DNA of 64,000 bases from JAHEJN01 sp963787285 (lineage in GTDB: Bacteria > Actinomycetota > Acidimicrobiia > Acidimicrobiales > JAHEJN01), in contig CAWBCM010000001.1 of assembly GCA_963787285.1 (NCBI GenBank), positions 186,001-250,000 of the forward strand, read 5' to 3'. The position numbers and the translations under genes were made by a program. A model generated the notes under the pieces. That model was not told where the DNA came from. It saw only the letters and a program-made list of their open reading frames with translations, and did no database searches. The first letter of the stretch is position 1. Each line of letters starts with the position of its first letter. This document shows, piece by piece, positions 61,579-64,000 of the stretch.

Positions 61579-61839
61579 GTGACCTTGACGCCCCGAGAGA
61601 AGGCCATCCTCGACTTCGAACGCGTGTGGTGGCGTGAGCCCGGTTCGAAGGAGTCGGCGATTCGTGAACGGTTCTCGTTGTCGACGACTCGGTACTACCA
61701 GTTACTCGGCCAGCTCCTCCAGACCGCCGAGGCCATGGCCTACGATCCGCTCGTGGTCCGCCGGCTCCGTCGTGAGCGGCTGCGACGCCGGCGAGTGAAG
61801 TTCGAGGGCCGTTCGGACTCCCGGTCGAAGGGGCGCTAA
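61579..61839 (+). CDS. DUF3263 protein
   Basis: An 86-residue basic protein with an HTH-like pattern: TPREKAILDFERVWWREPGSK, SAIRERFSLSTTRYYQLLGQL, then an Arg-rich tail (RRLRRERLRRRRVKF). This small family is common in actinobacteria beside LytR_C/CEI proteins, as here. It is probably DNA-binding. GTG 61579 is the start. Confidence 0.82.
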   Translation: MTLTPREKAILDFERVWWREPGSKESAIRERFSLSTTRYYQLLGQLLQTAEAMAYDPLVVRRLRRERLRRRRVKFEGRSDSRSKGR

Positions 61840-61851
61840 GGTTCTTTTCCC

Positions 61852-61872
61852 ATGACAGGGAACCGCGCATGA
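61852..61872 (+). promoter_or_regulatory. Six-codon leader ORF overlapping the LytR_C gene start
   Basis: ATG ACA GGG AAC CGC GCA TGA lies just before the LytR_C gene. Its TGA overlaps that gene's ATG (ATGA), so translating it would deliver ribosomes to the start. TAAGGT at 61837-61842 is 9 bases upstream, as for a leaderless transcript. Confidence 0.35.
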
Positions 61873-62534
61873 ACACGTCCGCCTCCCGAGGCGCCATTCT
61901 GGTCGTCGTTGGTGTGATCGTCGGTGCCTTCGTGCTGGGCCGCGGTCTCGATTCAGGGGGAACATTCGACACCGTGCAGACCGGGGGCTCGTCCGATCCC
62001 GCCTCCGAGCCCGCCGATGCACCCCAGACCACCGCCGACGGTGCCGTCATCGAGGAGATCGACACCGACGGCGACGGCGAGCCCGACACGACCGCCATCG
62101 ACACCGACGGCGACGGCGCCGCCGACACCGAGGCGATCGACACCGACGACGACGGCGTGGTCGACACGCCGGTCGACACCGCACCGCCGCTCACCCCGCA
62201 GCCCCGGCCACCGGCCGAGGTGCGGGTGCTGGTGGCCAACGGCACGTCGATCAACGGTGCCGCGGGGGTGGCCACCGAGAAGCTCATCGCCCGCAACTAC
62301 GCGACCCTGACACCCACCAACGCCGAGACGGTCGAAACCACCACCATCTACTACGAGGCCGACTACGAGGCCGATGCGTTGTTGGTTGCCCAGTACCTCT
62401 CGGCTCGGCCCGATCAGGTGGCACCACTGCCGGCCGCCGACCCGGGCGGTGTCGATCGTCGTGGCGCCAACATCCTGGTGATTCTCGGGGCCGACGAGGT
62501 CACACAGCCCGCGGCCGCCGAGACCACCGGCTGA
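61869..62534 (+). CDS. LytR_C-domain membrane protein with Asp-rich repeats
   Basis: A 221-residue protein. One N-terminal membrane helix (AILVVVGVIVGAFVLG, residues about 9-24). Residues about 60-105 hold three repeats of the form IDTDGDGxxDT, resembling thrombospondin type-3/EF-hand-like calcium-binding loops. The C-terminal LytR_C domain (EVRVLVANGTSINGAAGVATEKL, about 121-143, to ILVILGADE) lies outside the membrane. Pairing with DUF3263 resembles the mycobacterial envelope-integrity locus (from memory). Confidence 0.8.
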   Translation: MNTSASRGAILVVVGVIVGAFVLGRGLDSGGTFDTVQTGGSSDPASEPADAPQTTADGAVIEEIDTDGDGEPDTTAIDTDGDGAADTEAIDTDDDGVVDTPVDTAPPLTPQPRPPAEVRVLVANGTSINGAAGVATEKLIARNYATLTPTNAETVETTTIYYEADYEADALLVAQYLSARPDQVAPLPAADPGGVDRRGANILVILGADEVTQPAAAETTG

Positions 62535-62606
62535 CGCTTCCGTCGGGCCCGGCCGCCACGGGTCGGCGATCCCACGGCCGCACCAAGGGTGCGCAAGGAT
62601 GGGTTG

Positions 62607-63590
62607 ATGCGTGTCGTCGTCGCCCCCGACAAGTTCCGCGGCAGTGCCTCGGCCGACGAGGTGGTGGCCGCAGCCTGCCGCTCCGCCACTGCGCTCGGGT
62701 GGGAGTGCGACGGGGTGGCTCTGGCCGATGGCGGTGAAGGCATGTTGGCCGCTTTCGGTGGGCCGAACCGCGAGTCGATCGTCACGGGTCCTCTGGGTGA
62801 CCCGGTCACTGCGGGGTGGCGTCTCGACAACAAGACCGCGGTGGTCGAGATGGCGCGGGCGTCGGGCCTGGAGCTGGTGGAGGAGAACGACCCCATGGCG
62901 GCCACCACCTACGGCACCGGCGAACTGATCGAGCAGGCCGTGCAACGGGGGGCGTCCCGGGTGATCGTCGGTCTCGGGGGAAGCGCCACGACCGACGGCG
63001 GTCTCGGTGCGCTTCGTGCACTGCATCCTGCGCAGCGTCTCCGTGGTGTCGACCTCGTCGTTGCCTGCGACGTCACCACTCGCTTCGTCGATGCCGCCGA
63101 GATCTTCGGTCCCCAGAAGGGGGCGACGCCGGCCCAGGTCGAGCTGTTGCGGCGGCGCCTCGACCGTCTGGTGCAGATGTACATCGAGGACCACGACGTC
63201 GATGTCTCGGCGCTTCCCGGAGCGGGAGCGGCCGGCGGCCTGGCGGGTGGTCTGGCGGCCATCGGTGCCCGGCTCGTGCCCGGCTTCGAGCTCATCGCCG
63301 ACGAGATCGGGCTCGCCGAGCGCATCGAGGTCGCCGATCTGGTGATCACCGGTGAGGGTCTCGTCGACGACCAGTCGTTCCGCGGCAAAGTCGTCGGTGG
63401 GGTGATCGAGATCGCCGAGGAGCTCGGCGTTCCGGTGGTGATCGTGTGCGGCGCGGCCGAGGTCGAGGCGCCGGGTGGCGTGCGGTTGGTGTCGATCTCG
63501 GAGACCTACGGGGAGGATCGAAGCTGGAACGACACTCTGACCTGCATCGAGGAGGCGGTCGCCACCGAGCTGCAGGCGCACACGGCGTGA
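62607..63590 (+). CDS. glxK: Glycerate 2-kinase
   Basis: A 327-residue GarK/GlxK-type glycerate kinase. It starts MRVVVAPDKFRGSASADEV. Further family motifs are ALADGGEGMLAAF, ARASGLELV, GTGELI, VGLGGSATTDGG and PGAGAAGGLAGGL. It feeds glyoxylate-derived glycerate into glycolysis. AAGGATGG lies seven bases before ATG 62607; an in-frame start at 62589 is less likely. Confidence 0.9.
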   Translation: MRVVVAPDKFRGSASADEVVAAACRSATALGWECDGVALADGGEGMLAAFGGPNRESIVTGPLGDPVTAGWRLDNKTAVVEMARASGLELVEENDPMAATTYGTGELIEQAVQRGASRVIVGLGGSATTDGGLGALRALHPAQRLRGVDLVVACDVTTRFVDAAEIFGPQKGATPAQVELLRRRLDRLVQMYIEDHDVDVSALPGAGAAGGLAGGLAAIGARLVPGFELIADEIGLAERIEVADLVITGEGLVDDQSFRGKVVGGVIEIAEELGVPVVIVCGAAEVEAPGGVRLVSISETYGEDRSWNDTLTCIEEAVATELQAHTA

Positions 63591-63639
63591 CTCCTGCGGA
63601 CGTGTCCGCGAGTACGGCGTGACCCGACATCACCACCGG

Positions 63640-63645
63640 TACAAT
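63640..63645 (+). promoter_or_regulatory. TACAAT -10 box, probable leaderless promoter of cysO
   Basis: TANNNT hexamer 7 bases before ATG 63653. Confidence 0.5.
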
Positions 63646-63652
63646 CCCGACC

Positions 63653-63928
63653 ATGTCAGTCACCATTCGCATTCCCACCACCCTTCGTACCCTCACCGCC
63701 GGCGAGTCCGAGGTCGAGGTCGAGGCCGGCTCCGTGGGTGACGTCCTCCGCCGCCTCGATGTCGCCCACCCCGGATTCACGCAGCGCATCCTCGACGACG
63801 ACGGCAATCTCCGTCGCTTCGTGAACGTGTTCGTGTCCGACGACGATGTCCGTTTCCTCGATGGCATGGACACCCCGGTCGCCGACGGCGACACCGTTGC
63901 GATCATCCCCGCGGTCGCCGGGGGCTGA
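63653..63928 (+). CDS. cysO: CysO-like sulfur carrier protein
   Basis: A 91-residue ubiquitin-fold protein that ends in the C-terminal Gly-Gly needed for thiocarboxylation (AIIPAVAGG). FVNVFVSDDDVRFLDGMDTPVADGD closely follows mycobacterial CysO, which donates sulfur to CysM in an O-phosphoserine route to cysteine. The partners cysM and mec are not visible in the window, so it may be another MoaD-type carrier; CysO is the best match. Confidence 0.82.
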   Translation: MSVTIRIPTTLRTLTAGESEVEVEAGSVGDVLRRLDVAHPGFTQRILDDDGNLRRFVNVFVSDDDVRFLDGMDTPVADGDTVAIIPAVAGG

Positions 63929-63983
63929 GAACGTCGTGGGGCAAAATCGCCGCAAGGGGTGGTTGGAAGCGGGGACTCTCCGG

Positions 63984-63997
63984 TAGCGTTAGCACTC
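63984..63997 (+). promoter_or_regulatory. -10 box and left half of a CIRCE element at the window edge
   Basis: TAGCGT at 63984-63989 is followed directly by TTAGCACTC (63989-63997), the exact left half of the CIRCE operator TTAGCACTC-N9-GAGTGCTAA bound by the heat-shock repressor HrcA. The other half lies beyond the window. A groES/groEL-type gene likely follows. Confidence 0.7.
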
Positions 63998-64000
63998 TCA

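Overview
The window is about 64 kb of very GC-rich chromosomal DNA from an actinobacterium, most likely the class Acidimicrobiia or a close relative. The placement rests on gene content and is an inference: a mycothiol glycosyltransferase (mshA), a WhiB regulator, an RsiG/WhiG-type anti-sigma protein, a global Crp, DUF3263, a LytR_C protein, CysO, ClpS beside DUF2017, and a caa3 oxidase. No rRNA, phage, insertion sequence or CRISPR array was seen.

Layout. 1-7468 holds purine genes (purA end, purD, purB, purC, then typA, purS, purQ). 7498-11859 interrupts the pur set with a TPR/glycosyltransferase-like protein, a conserved unknown and a secreted amidase. 11910-16733 is purL, purF, purM. 16787-20489 is a five-gene redox cluster: MauE-like, a cysteine-rich Tat-exported MauA-like protein, a MauD-like thioredoxin, a CcdA-like protein and an unknown. 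20489-23127 is pyrE, malic enzyme and tRNA-Glu/Asp/Phe with tandem repeats. 23337-26568 is ribokinase, plsY, degV, DUF2017 and clpS. 26565-36904 is a heme A and caa3 oxidase region that carries an extra CoxI-like/CoxIII-like pair lacking catalytic residues. 36969-42033 is serS, a DsbA-like protein, two crcB genes, pdxH, ccdA and tlpA. 42209-49793 is whiB, a 54-residue small ORF, an MBL hydrolase, orn, dut, regulators, tRNA-Lys, ispD, moaD and an RsiG-like gene. 49795-56634 is mshA, a YbjN protein, an M23 peptidase, proC, a small HTH protein, a SAM hydrolase and an LppM-HAD fusion. 56670-63928 is radA, an SDR, crp, an IspD-like remnant, ispF, rlmB, tRNA-Thr, DUF3263, LytR_C, a glycerate kinase and cysO. 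A CIRCE half-site sits at the right edge.

The most important observation is that two redox genes contain an in-frame UGA exactly where a catalytic cysteine is expected. The CcdA-like gene reads W-S-P-UGA-G, and the DsbA/FrnE-like gene reads UGA-P-W-C. Together they suggest selenocysteine decoding. The CcdA-like gene belongs to the Mau-like cluster, so that cluster may be an unusual extracytoplasmic disulfide or cofactor maturation system.

Four genes (purD, purL, ybjN-like, ispD-like) are split by an apparent single extra base, which probably marks assembly errors but should be checked. At least fifteen start codons lie 6-9 bases after a TANNNT hexamer, pointing to widespread leaderless transcription.
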